Positions 1 through 12,058 are shown, numbered from the stretch's first letter. The stretch is 64,000 bases of DNA from Isoetes taiwanensis (GCA_021234155.1 JAJEKV010000047.1:7817439-7881438); one strand, 5' to 3'. Translations and numbers: made by a program. Notes: generated from the sequence alone by a model not told the origin.

Positions 1-559
1 CACAAAGTACTCAATAGCTACAATATCACATCAAAACCAAATCAAAATGCTACTTAGAGAATATGCCATATATAAATAATAACATAAATAGGCTCCAAAT
101 ATCATATCACATTATATGCTATGGAACTTAACCAAAATCAGAATATGAAGTTAAAAAAATCAATTGGTCTCTGTGGACGATAAAAACTTTATTCTATTCT
201 ATTCTATTCTATTCTTATCATAACATTGCAGCTATGCCATATGTAGAACAACATAAATAGAATCCGCGTATCATATCATAATGTTCTAGTAGTTACAAGA
301 TAAGAACTTAAGCAAAATCATAATGTCAAGTTAAAAAAGTTTGTCTCATCAAAACAAGTTCACGACAAGTCTTCACCTACCTCTTCGATAAGTATGTTGT
401 CTTCTTGAAATCTCCTCTCGTGCTTCTCAAGTGGGCATCCCGTAAAGATTTGTCGATATTGTGCACTATTCCGCCACAAATTAATACTTTCACCAAAGTC
501 AAAGTCCCCTAACATGGGGCCCTCTATTGAGATCCAAAGAATTAATGCATCAAAACCAT
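1..559. repeat. AT-rich flank with a diverged ~115-bp direct repeat and a TTCTA microsatellite
   Basis: No gene is visible here. Positions 62-175 and about 234-350 are diverged direct copies; both carry TATGCCATAT, ACATAAATAG, TATCATATCA and a closing AAGTTAAAAAA. Between them, 191-215 is five units of the pentamer TTCTA. A related pentamer tract (ATAGA) occurs at about 14405-14432 upstream of the GILT gene, so this microsatellite type recurs locally. Confidence 0.6.
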
Positions 560-2290
560 CTCTTTATAGTCTATCTCTAAACTTGTTTTTGATGCATTTC
601 ATGCGGCTAAAACCTCTTTCACAAGTAGTCGTACTTGAACATTGAATAAGGCCAATTTCTGCAATTCTTAGTAGCTGGGAAAACTTTTGTTTCCAAGTCT
701 CATTGCAACGGATCATACCCCATATGTCCAAAAAGCCTCTACGAAGCCATTCTGTAGTAGCTTGTCTTTTATAAATCCCAAACTCAATGATCAAGGAAGC
801 TTATCAATAATGGGACAAACTCTTTTGAATTCACTTTTTTCCCATTTCCATAGAACTCATCAAGTGCCTTTATCTCGTCAAACCTATACTTTTACGTGGT
901 CCTCCAATGGGCATGTTACATGGAGACAACACCTTCATAGACGAGAGAGTTACTTGATCTTGGAGTCTATCCCTCAAGCAATCAATCAAGGCATTAGCAA
1001 ATGCCTTTTGGAATAGAATAGCGGCATCAAGATCTTCTCCATCGATGCTTCTATCCATTTCAATGCTCCTATACACATTCCCCTTTACGAACGAGCTTAA
1101 GGTAGCAAGATATCCTTTCTCATTACCATAATCCGGGATGATGGGATAGTTCTTACTATCTCTTTGGAAGCCATTCAAATCTATTCCCACATGTAAAAAG
1201 TCTTCCTCGATTTCCATAACTTTGCCTTTACATAAACTTACTATCGTGGTAATGTCGACATACTCTTTTTGTAATTCACAACTCAAGTCACTTGTGATCT
1301 TAAGGATATCACCAAGAAAACGAAGAATGTACAACAATTTTAGAACTTTTCAAGCTCAACTAAATTATCTTACCATCACTTTGAACTCGTAAGGTCTCCA
1401 TCAATGGTTCATAAACCTCGCAAACTCTTGCAATGGCGCCATGTCTACTCAACCAACGTGTCTTGCATTTTTTCGAAAACATCTTGGCAAATGGTACTCC
1501 TATGGAAGAAGCCGGCCACTTGATTCACAATTTCATCAATGAACTTACATGTAGTCTTTAATGCAGGCTTCTTACAAACCTCTTGAACACATAAATTCGT
1601 TCAACATGCACAACAATGAAGGGTAGTCATATATGGATTAAGAGCTTTCAATCGTGTTGCAACTCCCATATTTGTGCCCACCATGACGGATGCACCATCA
1701 TTTCCAAATCCCATCATTTTCTTCACATCTAAGTCCTATTCCTCCAATATTTCCAATATGCGCTTGGTAATTGATTTTGCATCACTATCCTTCACAACAA
1801 CAATGCCTAGGTAGCAAGTACATACCCACCTTCCTTCCATGAAAGTGGCATAATGAATCAAACACACTTATGTCGGTCGATTCATCAACCATTATTCCAA
1901 ACCATAGGCTTTCAAGCGTACATAGATCTCAAATTCAATGCCCCTACTCATATGAAATACAAAGCTTGCACATGCCTTATTATCATTATACATGATAGGA
2001 AGGTCTTCCACTTTACATTCTCTCAAGAGCTTCAAAAGGTTTGCTAGTTTCGTGAAAGCCATTGACCTCTTTTGCTATAAAAAAGCGCATTTAAATATCT
2101 TTTGAGTGATCCTCAAGGGTCGAAGTCTTGAAATTCTTGACGTGCGTTGTGCCAAATAGACTCTTGCAATGATGATCTTTCTTACATTAAGTACACCAAA
2201 GAAGGCCTTGTTCAAGATCTTCTTCCAACCGACGAAACTTTTCCAACCAATCATCTTGAAATTTTCACTTTGTTTGGTTTACTCTTGACA
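560..2290 (-). pseudogene. Degenerate hAT-superfamily transposase, ZNF862/DUF4371 type
   Basis: Reading 5' to 3' on the minus strand, relics of a whole transposase appear in the expected order. Around 2250-2090 is a TTF-type zinc-finger-like start (WLEKFRRL, then LLWCT followed by a stop and CKKD, then ED-H). Around 1760-1620 is the DUF4371-type core (KKMMGFGNDGASVM and GVATRLKALNPY). At 1337-950 is the conserved YLxDILKITxxLSxxLQKE helical stretch, here read ILRFLGDILKIT and LQKEYVDIT. At about 650-565 is the dimerisation-region block (CSSTTTCERGFSRMK, then IKNKFRDRL). Stops and frameshifts lie between these blocks, for example a stop after ILEILEE and a shift near 1440, so no functional transposase is encoded. 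Terminal inverted repeats and a target duplication were not found. Family assignment rests on motif recall, not a search. Confidence 0.8.
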
Positions 2291-2583
2291 TTTCTCCTGC
2301 TAGCTCTTTTGTATGCCCTTCAAATTCATTATCAAAAGCTTTACTTGCACTTGAAGAACTTGCTGCATCGCAAAAGGCTGGCTTGTTTTCTTGCCATCCT
2401 TGACAATACTTAGCTTAAAAGCAAACTAAGCTTGTAATATCAAGAAAAATATATTAGAAGCAATCAAGTACATTACAATATCAATTTTGGATAAAAATAA
2501 GTTTGGAAGAGAAAAACTTTTTGAGGTAAGAAAGCAAACCATCTTCTTTCTTATTTTTGGAGGGTCTTGGTATTTGTGCCCAG

Positions 2584-2627
2584 GAACGCCGCATGTAACG
2601 CCGCATGTAACGCCGCATGCGGCGTTC
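2584..2627. repeat. Three 12-bp units AACGCCGCATGT ending in a palindrome
   Basis: The 12-mer AACGCCGCATGT is present about three times. The last unit runs into its own reverse complement (GCATGCGGCGTTCC), so GGAACGCCGCAT at the left end can pair with ATGCGGCGTTCC at the right end. It is GC-rich in AT-rich surroundings. A slipped-strand or element-end origin is inferred; function unknown. Confidence 0.75.
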
Positions 2628-2817
2628 CCTTCATCTTGCAGTCTCCCCTCCGGCATCCAACTTCCTCCTGCGGGATCCCAGTTGACCGAATTAAATGCAA
2701 ATTTGAATGGCCCGCAAGCATTGAAAGAGAAAATCTAGAGCAAGGAAAAATTCGGATGGGTTCGTTCTATACGAATTTTGAGCTTAGATTTCTCCACCGC
2801 CTCCTTTGGCGCCCATC

Positions 2818-3370
2818 TCATGCTGTTCGATTGGAAAAACCAGTACAGATTGGAAGCAGTCTACTCCTGCAATCGAATCTGCTTACTCTTAGAAGACACC
2901 TGCACACAGATAAGGGCTTCGTGAAATCATCTCCAAGGAGCATATCGCTGCAGTAACTGTGGTCCCCTTTACAGCTGCACAACTCGCCATTATCGTCGCC
3001 ATCACCCAAGGTGAAGGAACTTATCCCGGCTTTCTCCAATAACAAGTTCACAGACTCGATTCCGGCATGGATTGGATGTTCAGATTGTACTAAAGAAGTT
3101 TTTTTCCTCAGAGTTTTTTGTTCTGGTTTTGCTTTTGGAGCCGGCCTTTGTTCTCTGACCTTGCTTCTACCGCCGACTTTGGAAGATACGAGCTTTGCAT
3201 CATTCAAAAATGACTCTGCAAATTGATAACATGATGTTTAGGATTGTATTTTCCAGCTTTTGTCAAAAATACTAAAGCAGATTCTTTTCTCAGGGTTTTT
3301 TGTTGTGGTCTTGCTTCTGGAGCCGGCCTTTGTTCTTTGATCTTGCTTCTACAGCCGACTTTGGAAGGTA
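2818..3370 (-). other. Possible coding relic with a duplicated basic segment, unidentified
   Basis: An open stretch of 129 codons lies at 3207-2818 on the minus strand. It contains a basic segment (KVREQRPAPKAKPEQKTLRK). A second, diverged copy of that segment is readable at 3366-3285 (KIKEQRPAPEARPQQ, then KTLRKE), so DNA at 3113-3184 and 3295-3366 is a direct duplication about 182 bp apart. The remainder (LLLEKAGISSFTLGDGDD) belongs to no family I recognise. It could be an exon of an intron-containing gene or a shadow of the repeat. The conservation of protein sense between the two copies is the only support for coding. Confidence 0.3.
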
Positions 3371-4047
3371 GTAAGCCATCAGATAACTTTGCTTCATTAT
3401 AAAATTATTGTAAGATAGCAAAAATCATGAAGTAGTCAATACATGGAGTAGCGAAAATCAAGTTTTTGCATTGCATCTTGATTCTTAAATCATATTGAAT
3501 GCTGCTTACAAATGTTGTCTATAACAAAAATAGACATGATGTTTAGGATAGTCTATGGAATCAAATAAGGACGGATAGGCAGCTCGCTGGTTGCTTATAG
3601 GCATTTGCAAAAGTGTTTTCCAGCTTTTACCTTAGTAATATAATAGAGACCAAAGTAATGGCCTGGGTAATGAAAGCTAATTTCGCTTTCTTGCAACTGA
3701 TGTAAGTTCTATCTTGAAAAGTGGCAGCATTGATTGGATTGTTTCAATATGAAAAGCTAGAACACTGCTGCATATGACTGATAAATGCTCCATACTTTAT
3801 GCATTCAGGTAAGTTTTCTGCTTGACAGGCCCGAATTTCAGCAAAGAGAAGAGGTATGTTCAAGATAGCTTTGCTTACTGTAAGATAGCAAAAATCATGA
3901 AGTAGTCAATGACTTGCTTATCAATGCATTTTTTCATCATTCTCTTCTATTGCATATGCATCGTTCGATTGAAGTTGGTATTTACTTATTTCAGACAATT
4001 GCATGGTGCTTTCAAGTTGTTGCATACCCATTTTATGTTTCATGTTA

Positions 4048-4311
4048 GGCAGTTTTGAAGCACCTGGAGTGCTATAACCTGAGGCACCTGGCTTCGGATT
4101 TGTATTTCTTTGGGTTTAATCCTGCCATTGCCACTGTACATATAGCAAAACACCAGTAGCTAGGAAGGTCGTTGATCTCTATTTTATGAATATTCTTAGT
4201 TTTTTCATGCCATTCTTATGTTGTGGATCTGCCCATTTGTAGGTTAGAATTGTATACGAACAGCCATATGTTTTTGGGGTCTTCAATGGACAATATTCAA
4301 ATCCTCAAGGT
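4048..4311 (+). other. Two possible exons of an unidentified gene
   Basis: An acceptor-like GGCAG at 4047-4052 precedes an open stretch (LKHLECYNLRHLASDLYFFG, then FNPAIAT). A donor-like ACT|GTACAT follows. A second stretch begins after TTTGTAG near 4242 (VRIVYEQPYVFGVFNG, then QYSNPQ) and ends at CAAG|GTACGG. Joined, the two keep one frame and give about 50 residues of protein-like composition. The next candidate exon (after a TTTTGCAG near 4470) does not continue the phase cleanly. Family unknown; could be a gene fragment. Confidence 0.25.
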
Positions 4312-5789
4312 ACGGACCTAGCAGTAGTTCTTTGCTTCAATTTTTGGCAACTTTACTAACATCCATGTTTTTGCATGCTAACATATGCATTCTTATCTTA
4401 TCTTATAACGCTTTTGTAAAAGACCTAACTAGAAATCATGTTCTCTTTCTTACAACAAATTCTATTTTGCAGATCCTCTTAGGTGCTCAACTCTATAGTA
4501 TAATAGGAAAACTTATGAAGCCACAAAATTTCGTGTTAGCTGGGTCGGGTAAAACGAGAAGCTAAAAGTAGTTGTTTGCAAATTCTCTTCTATTTGTTAG
4601 TAAAACTGATGCAAATGGTTATTTTTCAAGGTTAAATGTTCTGGAAAAGAGATCTCTCGCATTCAGGTGAAGCAAAATAGGCCTCAGTTTCTACAAAATT
4701 GAAGGTGCCTAAGGCTTAAGGTAAAACATATGTAAATAGTTTGAGTAGTTGTTTTCTTCGTACAACATCTTCCTTCTTCTATTTTCAAATTTAATAACCG
4801 TGTTCTGATCTTTTTAGGCATGCTAGATTTGCTTAGGTGAAAATGTTGAATTGTTAATGAACATTGAAGCATCGCATGAAGCATTTAAGGTTTGGATGCC
4901 AGGGTAAGTAATTTGAGTTTGTTGCATTATTGTGGAATTGGAAATGTTCAATTCGGTATGCATAATTGCATGTCTCATACGCATATAATTTATCGTTTCA
5001 AGTAGCTAAATTTGGTGTGAGTAACTACAACATTGGAAGCATCATTCTGATGCTACATTTAATGCTATTGCGGAAGTATTTCAAGAATTTTTCAAGCAAT
5101 TTTCTACTTTTTGCTCAAAATGTTTTACTTTTGAAGTTCTTACGTTACATTCATGCAAATTTCAATTGCAAAAAGCAAATATGAATTGTCTACAAAGTGG
5201 AGACACTAAAAATCAGACGTCTAACATATATTCTACATCACAGCCAAAATTGATCCACTTCCATTTCTTAAGTTAATTGATCTTGCATGCGATGTCCTTT
5301 AGTTGTTGATCTGCATTGCTGCATGAATGGATCCGAACTTTTTGTGCTTACAAAATTTTTGCTCAATTCTTATGCAACTAGAAAATCATTGCAGGAAATG
5401 GTCTGCAAATTCTCTGGTATTTCTCGACTTCCCCCCTATATTTGATTGTTCAAACAAGCTGAACTTTTATTGGAATTCTTTACCAACTTGAGTATAGTAT
5501 TTTTATAGTTGAGCAATCTATGGACTGGACATGGATTTGTGTGCCATCTGTTTGGAATACTTTTGTCTTTACTTATTGTGGATAGCGAGGATATGATCAT
5601 GAATGTTATTTTTTTGCCCTAGATCGAAGATCAGGATTGTTAGAGGTAGTTTATAAAGGATAAAAACCTTTTCCGCTCAGCTACACATCGATTTTCAGCT
5701 GCATCATCTTCCATTTTCTCACCATCCTTGCAGCTATGTATGCATGAACTGAAAAAGTTGAGAGATGCTGTGAGAGGCAGGGTTTGATT
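4312..5789. other. AT-rich intergenic DNA, nothing recognised
   Basis: Short open frames only, none with splice support or a recognisable motif. No repeat pair or hairpin stood out on reading. Confidence 0.5.
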
Positions 5790-6030
5790 ATTTGGATAGA
5801 AGCAACAAGCAATGGTGGTGATGAGTTTGAGAGGTTTGCCAAGGAAGCTAGGAGATTTAAGGATACCTCGAGGGTTGTCTTAGAGAAGGCGGAGTATGTC
5901 TTTAATGATGTTAAGCAAAAGGTTGCACATTTTCAAGAAGAGAATTGATCTTCAGGAAAAAGAACAACAATTTGCAAACTTTGCAAATAAAAAGTTTGAG
6001 TAGCTGGATTCTAAATTCAACAGGGTACAA
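5790..6030 (+). pseudogene. Coiled-coil-like coding relic, unidentified
   Basis: A run of charged, helix-forming sequence is readable from about 5795 (DEFERFAKEARRFKDTSR, VVLEKAEYVFNDVKQKVAHF, QEEN) to a stop at 5946. The next frame continues the same style (RIDLQEKEQQFANFANKKFE, then a TAG, then LDSKFNRVQK). The TAG sits where CAG (Gln) would fit the heptad. A frameshift plus a stop suggest a decayed gene or transposon protein. Product unknown. Confidence 0.4.
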
Positions 6031-6392
6031 AAATGTGGAATAGAGAGTATTGTTTTACTAAAATAAGAGGTAATGTTTTAAACTATATCACAGAACAAGT
6101 TCATGCAGCAGATAAGCATTCTAGAATTTCTCAGAAGACACATACTTTGTATATTGATTTAAAGCTGAAGTGGTCAACTGTAAGTTGTCTTTCCTGGGCT
6201 TAGATTCTTTTGGCTATTGCTTTCCTTTGGCTATTGCTATTGGATGTTTAATTATAGCAATGGCTATTATAGAGCGGGTGGTATGTGGAAAAGGTCATGT
6301 GCCAGTGCCACAGATAAAGAATCATAGAGTCCTGGATCTTGGTCATTTATATTTTCTTACAGAGTTGGAATTTGAGAATATCTCAATATCAT

Positions 6393-6616
6393 GAAATGTG
6401 ATTACTTTTAAATGTGTGAAGCACATTATCTTGAACATATTCTTAGTATAGACAACTTAATCCTATAAATTCGCTTCTTGCACTCCCTGATTCTTAGCCA
6501 CGTTGAAATTTGATTCCTTTTAAATGTATGAAGCACATTATCTTGAATATATTCTTAGTATAGATAACTTAATCTTATAAACTCGCTTCTTGCGCTCCCT
6601 GATTCTTAACCATGTT
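6393..6616. repeat. Tandem duplication, two ~112-bp units
   Basis: Positions 6393-6504 and 6505-6616 align end to end with about 12 differences. Shared blocks include AAGCACATTATCTTGAA, ATATTCTTAGTATAGA and CTCCCTGATTCTTA. Confidence 0.85.
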
Positions 6617-7293
6617 GCAGAACCAGATAACCAGATAAAATGCTTTTCCACTCTATATTGGCTGTCACTTCAATGTTAAGGCATCTTTGGTTTTGCCTAT
6701 TCCTTAGTGATTTTCATACAATTTTTAATGTCTTTTAAAGTATTGACATTTGCTGAACATTCTCAATTCCATGACGTTTTTAACTATGTAATATAAGGCT
6801 TTTAACCAATTTAACTACATCAGCAAACGAAGGGATTAAAATGTATAATATTACATGCATGTTTACTACTGCTTGACATCTTACACGATCTTGAACTATA
6901 GCCAAAAACTTCTCAATGTTCAACCTTGATCCAATTATGTATATCTTGGGCCAATATGATGCTTGCAAGCACATTGTCCACGATCAATCCAGAAACACCA
7001 TCAATCCAAGAAAGTACGTGTGCACATGCACCTATCTTCCACCTTTGATTCCACCACATACCCATTACAATCACATGTGCCTACAATGCCAATATCTAAT
7101 CTTCCACTACACTCCAATTGCAATTGTGTTGACTAAACATTAGATCTGCTATCTCCTATGAATCACAAGCACCAATTGAAAAACCCTTTATGCTCGGCAC
7201 TCCATTACATCTATGAACACAATTAAATTTACAACTCTTTATTCTACCTAAAAACTCTATTATGTCTACCCAGTCCACACGCCCACTAATAAT

Positions 7294-7323
7294 GCCCGGC
7301 ATCGCCGGGCACACGTTTCTAGT
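7294..7323 (+). mobile_element. Helitron-type 3' terminus (hairpin plus CTAG|T)
   Basis: GCCCGGC (7294-7300), a 3-nt loop and GCCGGGC (7304-7310) form a GC stem that extends by one T:A pair. After 8 nt comes CTAG (7319-7322) followed by T. A short GC hairpin about 10 nt before a CTRR end, with insertion before a T, is the known 3' signature of plant Helitrons. The element body would lie to the left on this strand. Its TC 5' end was not located with confidence; TCTATATTGG near 6651 is only a guess. Confidence 0.6.
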
Positions 7324-8930
7324 AAGATCTAATGACTAGAATAAATTATCAGTAAGTTCTAAAAATTCTAACAGCAGAGTAAAAGTGGCTTGATGTAAAT
7401 GTTTCAAAGGCAAAATACAAAGGCATAAAAAACAAAAAGGGAGGAAATAGATAGTAATAGACCGAAATGGTTTCGTTGGTTTTAGTTGCAGCTTTAAAGC
7501 AGAGGCTTTTTGCAAATCCATTTGGTCTAGTTTCGTTTCTACAAAAAATTGTCCAGATTAGTAAATCGCTCTGCAAAACCAAGCCGACAAATATAGAATC
7601 ATGATGCCGGTGATGCAGGACAAGATACTAAAAACGGAAAATAGGGGCATTTTGGAGGATGTACCTCGTATTACAGACTGGTTGCATCTGATCTTGTATT
7701 ATCGTTGATTTTTTGCATTAGATGTCTCTTACTGCAATGTTTAATCAGTACTTTAGAAAGGAATTTCTCACCACGATTCCTTTTTACTGTAATGTAGATA
7801 TTAGGTAATCCCTTAAAGTACAATCTAGCATATGTGGCCTGCAATTAAAACAGCAAGAATCGATTTAGAAAATGAAAAGGTTACAGAGAATTGGAGCAGA
7901 AGCGGAACCCAATTGCCACATCCCTTGATCGAAGTTCTGAGTCCGATTTGGCTGAACCCATGCCGCAGAGCAGAACAGACTCGCAGTGCAGAGAAATCCG
8001 TTGAAAGAAAACAGTGTTTTGTTTCCCTCCTTTTTTCTTAGATTGCAGTAAATTTTTGCAGCGGGGAATGGACGCTTGGTTACACTTAACATAAATTTAA
8101 ATTATTGCAAATTTGTTGCTACAGTAAACAGTAGGACATATGGTACAGTACAGAAGATGCTAAGGGAAGCTTCACATGTCACCGGCAAAAACTTGCCGGA
8201 CGTCAAGCCGTTGGAGACGCTCAGTTGTAAATTGCTCCAACAGTTCGTGGACGAACGGCTCAACGTCAAACCGGCCGTCTCAAATGAACTGCATGTGAAT
8301 ACAGAAAAATTTACATGTGAGGCGCCTCTAAGTAGTAGTAAGTGTCGGTTCCTGATTGAGGTGTCGGCAACATTCCGGAAAGCAGCATTTTTTGTGCGGA
8401 AGGTATTCCATCACTTTGCCATGTTGGACGGCAAGTTGGCATTTTGAAACGACACATTTGCCTCTGCCCCAGAGTTTCTCCAACGCTGATTAAGACACAA
8501 ACTAAAAGTTGCGTATATATAGAGGCGTGATAGGAAAGAGTGTGAATTTCAGTGCTATGTGATAGGGCCATATGATAGCATTTAGAAGGTATTGTGAATT
8601 TTAATGCTATGTGATAGGGCAATATGATGACATTATTGATCTTGTTACTAAAGATTATCATGATTGATGAGTACACTGAATTGAAATGTTATAGCGGTTG
8701 TACATATATGCAATTTTTCTTGTTGGGTGGTTTTTCTAGTTGTTGGAGTGAGAATTGGGGTTGTCCTTTTGGCATGATTATTTAATGAAGCTTGATGGTG
8801 TGCTTCTGCTGTTGTTGGTGCTGTGTGATGAAAGGTTAGGTATGTGGGCTTTATGCAAGTGTCATTTAAAGGTGAGAAAGAGCATATTGACTGTATGTTT
8901 AAACGTTGGGAACTTGCGTTTAGCTTAGTT
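7324..8930. other. Intergenic stretch with a weak foldback and short tandem copies
   Basis: A 123-codon open frame at 8076-8447 has no recognisable motif. It overlaps an imperfect foldback: GCCGGACGTCAAGCCGTT near 8196 pairs with AACGGCTCAACGTCAAACCG near 8257. Positions about 8540-8590 and 8591-8640 are diverged tandem copies sharing GCTATGTGATAGGGC. A related phrase (GATTGATGAGTACACTGAA) occurs at about 8661 and 9284. Confidence 0.45.
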
Positions 8931-8932
8931 AC

Positions 8933-9103
8933 TTGGTATTTGTAAAGCTTATGGCAATTTTGCTAATGAGTTTGTTTGTATATGCACTTTTGCTAGTTGT
9001 TGAGTGGTTTTCATTTTATTTTTTGTGCTTGTGGTATTTGTAAAAATTATGGCAATTTTGCTAATGAGTTTGTTTGTATATTTTTACTAGTTGTTGGGTG
9101 GTT
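8933..9103. repeat. Direct repeat, two ~75-bp copies
   Basis: Copies at 8933-9010 and 9031-9103 share GGCAATTTTGCTAATGAG, TTTGTTTGTATAT and CTAGTTGTTG. They are separated by about 20 bp. Confidence 0.7.
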
Positions 9104-9521
9104 TGTACGATGTGTGAAGCATAACGAATAAATCTCTTTTCTCTTTGTTGCCTTAGTGTGACAGTGATACGAGCGTTAAAGATACGAACTGAAAGGTGCT
9201 TAGCATTCAGAAATAGTGCAAACTACACATGTGTGATAGGGAAAGAGTGTGCAATTCCAATTACTTGATATTACTATAGATTATTGATTGATGAGTACAC
9301 TGAACTGCAAGGTTATGGCAGTTACCTCATTGTAGTTGTTGCTATATTAGCAGTGTTTTGTTTGGCTGGAAGTCTGTTGGCTTGTTTCTTGTCCTTTATT
9401 CATGATAACATTACGTACAGTAGAACTGACATGAAGGCCCTTTTCAAAATGGTCTTGGGCCTTTGGGTGTCTGTATTCAACTAGTGTTCATTTGACGTAC
9501 ATGTGTTGGGGAGAGTTGTCA

Positions 9522-9611
9522 ATGTGGACCATGATGCCTTTTGTGTCTCCTGTTTGGTCGTCGGTAATGTGGGCCATGATGCCTTTTGTGTCTCCTGTTT
9601 GGTCGTCGGTC
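9522..9611. repeat. Perfectly phased 45-bp tandem duplication
   Basis: Units 9522-9566 and 9567-9611 differ at only two positions (GGACC/GGGCC and the last base). The unit is a multiple of three and stays open on the plus strand (MWTMMPFVSPVWSSV repeated). No other coding evidence supports that frame. Confidence 0.85.
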
Positions 9612-9799
9612 TCTATGCATGTGACTCTTCCTGTTGTTCCATTAACTATTTCTCCTGATATACATGGCGTGAAAATAGTGATGCCCTTAACCAGTAAAAA
9701 ATGATGCCTTATATTTCAGACTACCAGTAAAAATATTTGAAAGTGTAGTTTTTGGTGTATTCTACCGGATTTTTTTTTTCCGAAAAATCGCAGGAAATA

Positions 9800-10296
9800 T
9801 TTTTAGATGGTCAGATATTTTTCCAATATGTCCATATCAATAATAATTATGACTCTGCATCCTATGACGATATAAGGTATTTGGTCAAATGCTAGATCAT
9901 CAATCCAGTCGTTCATTCTGTCTTCTGTTGTTGCATTTGTGTGGACTTGTATCTTGTGCACACGGTTACTGGGGACATTTTGACCATAGCCATTGTGTTG
10001 TAATATCGAACATCCTCGTGGTGGGTGCACAACATTATGGCATTACTATCGATTTTGCTGAGTGCTTCTTTTTTGTTGATGATGTGGGTTCCTAGTATGT
10101 GTCTGAGCTCAATTTGGCTCGGTGGATTGAGGAAGGTTATGTACTCAGGGTCAGAGGAGTGCCTGATTGATTGCATTAGGCGGCAGTTCTTTGCTTGCAT
10201 AAAGTAGGGGTTGTTTGAGAGGGTGCATAGCTTGCACACGTTGTCGGCGTCTCGTTTTGTGCGTGCATATAGGCGGGAGCTGGACGTGGTTGCCAA
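9800..10296 (-). pseudogene. PIF1-like helicase fragment (Helitron-type), frame-shifted
   Basis: Reading down from 10296 on the minus strand gives the C-terminal half of a PIF1-family helicase: a helical segment ending SIRHSSDPEYITFLN, then IELRHILGTHIINKKEALSK, then IMLCTHHEDVRYYN, which matches the 'ic/tN..v..yN' strand of this family. A frameshift near 10000-9940 is needed to continue into DWIDDLAFDQIPYIVIGCRV, which matches the conserved GCRVM block. The normal NGA.G motif after that block is lost. PIF1-like helicases are the C-terminal domain of Helitron RepHel proteins, so a decayed Helitron is likely. It is in the opposite orientation to the Helitron end at 7.3 kb, so they need not be one element. 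Confidence 0.7.
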
Positions 10297-10299
10297 CGA

Positions 10300-11487
10300 G
10301 GATTATTGCTTTGTTTGCAAGAATTCACTTGTTGGTTGCTTCGTCACTGCTTCTAATTTTCTGAGTATCATGTTGAGGTTGGTGAACGTGAGCATTGATA
10401 TCTCTCAATGATGAGAATTTGGAATGCCTATTTCTATTGCTGCCTTACATTTGTGTGCTAGATTCTGTTTGGCCATTGTTTTTCTACTGCATAATGCGTG
10501 AATTTCGTTGGTTAGTACAGTTGGAGTGCTGTGGTGTGTATTTTCAGTTTAAAAATTAAATTGTACGAGGAGTGCAGTGAGACATGGACCTTGAGGGTAT
10601 CGAATGCTTTTACCAATGGAGGCAGTAAAGCAAATAACAATAGTTATGGGCACTCACCAAACACCTTTGTTGAATTGTGGATAAATTTTATTCTCTATAC
10701 ATACCAATTGACAAATGTACAAATGTGGTCACTAGATTGCATGAAGCTTAATTTGTTTTTTTATGCATGTTTTGGTCATCTTCAACTGATATGTTTATAA
10801 GATCGAAGACTATATAAATCTTAGCAAACAAAAATCTTGTAACAAAGAGCATAGGAGTGTCTAGATGCATACTGAGGTTTGGTTGTTATAGTGAATGCAA
10901 AGTCAAAATATGTTGTGAAGGTGCCTACAGATTGAGCTGCAAAATGCATTTCCAAAAGACTTAATCCAAAAAGTAGAACATGTGCCATTGTGGCCATTGA
11001 GAGCTTCAGATAAAAAAAATCATAAGTGCCAGAATATTTATTACAATTGAATAAGAAAAGGAACCACATATCACATCGCCATATCACATTGGCAACGATA
11101 AACTCCCCAAGACCAATAGTAGTTATTGAGTCTTACCCCAATCAACAACCCCAATGCCAACATTGCTATCAACTTTGTATCAAATGATACGATGAGGGAG
11201 GGATAATAAATTGTAAGAGAGTGAAAAAAGCAATTGTAAGAGAAAGTGAACAAAGCAGGGTCGGCTTATATAGTGTGTATGGGCATCTCCTATTTTTGAG
11301 GGCAATCACACCTAGGTATTTGGATATTGCGGGATAAAACCAGATGGACCCATGAAGGATCCACACTTTCAGTGTGTGCACGCTTGTTAGTGCGACACAT
11401 GGTTAATACCATATAGCAGATGTTGTGGGTAGCGCCATATGAGATACCATGATGAATGATACCCTTAAAGGGATTAGCAAATCCCAA
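10300..11487. other. Intergenic, nothing recognised
   Basis: Several short open frames on both strands, none longer than 90 codons and none with a recognisable domain or splice pattern. Confidence 0.5.
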
Positions 11488-11698
11488 AGACCAAAAATAC
11501 CAATATGGTATTTCTGTGTCATCCTTTATTAATAAGCACTTTTGCATTCAACAAGCTCCAAGTTTTGTGGAAATATTCACTAGAAGTCAAATTTAGACCA
11601 AAAATACCAATACGGTATTTCTGTGTCATCCTTTATCAATAAGCACTTTTACATTCAACAAGCTCCAAGTTTTGTGGAAATATTCACTAGATGTGTTT
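11488..11698. repeat. Tandem duplication, two ~107-bp units
   Basis: Units 11488-11594 and 11595-11698 are nearly identical (few substitutions) and both begin AGACCAAAAATACCAATA. The unit holds the palindrome ATACCAATATGGTAT, which one copy has lost by a T to C change. Low divergence implies a recent duplication. Confidence 0.85.
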
Positions 11699-12058
11699 CC
11701 TAACAAACGATGTAACCTAGCTGTAACCTGGCTGGTAGCTGAATTTTCAGTGGACAATGTTTCCTAGCTGGTAGATGAAAAACAACGTTTCTTACATGTT
11801 TTTCTAGTTTGCAATGAGATAGCAGATCATAATTATCTACTAAGCCGTTGAGCCTGATACAAAATGAGGATTGCTGGGCTATGACACCATGCTTTACAGC
11901 TTAATTACTGGTGTTACAAAAAAATGACACAACATAATGCTTATCCCATGCTCACATTCTTGATGCAAATTCTACATAGATCATCAAGCTATTACAAGCT
12001 GTCAGGGCTAAATTAATCATGCAAATGGCATCTTAGAAATCAGCAGAATCCTTGATGA

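Noticed and set aside
2147-2413. 88-codon plus-strand frame with a hydrophobic stretch
   Set aside because: It is antisense to the N-terminal part of the hAT relic, which has recognisable motifs on the other strand.
8076-8447. 123-codon plus-strand frame
   Set aside because: No motif, no splice or promoter support, and it overlaps an imperfect foldback; length is within chance for this many frames.
9284-9484. 66-codon frame with a transmembrane-like segment
   Set aside because: Short and T-rich by composition; no homology or conserved copy seen.
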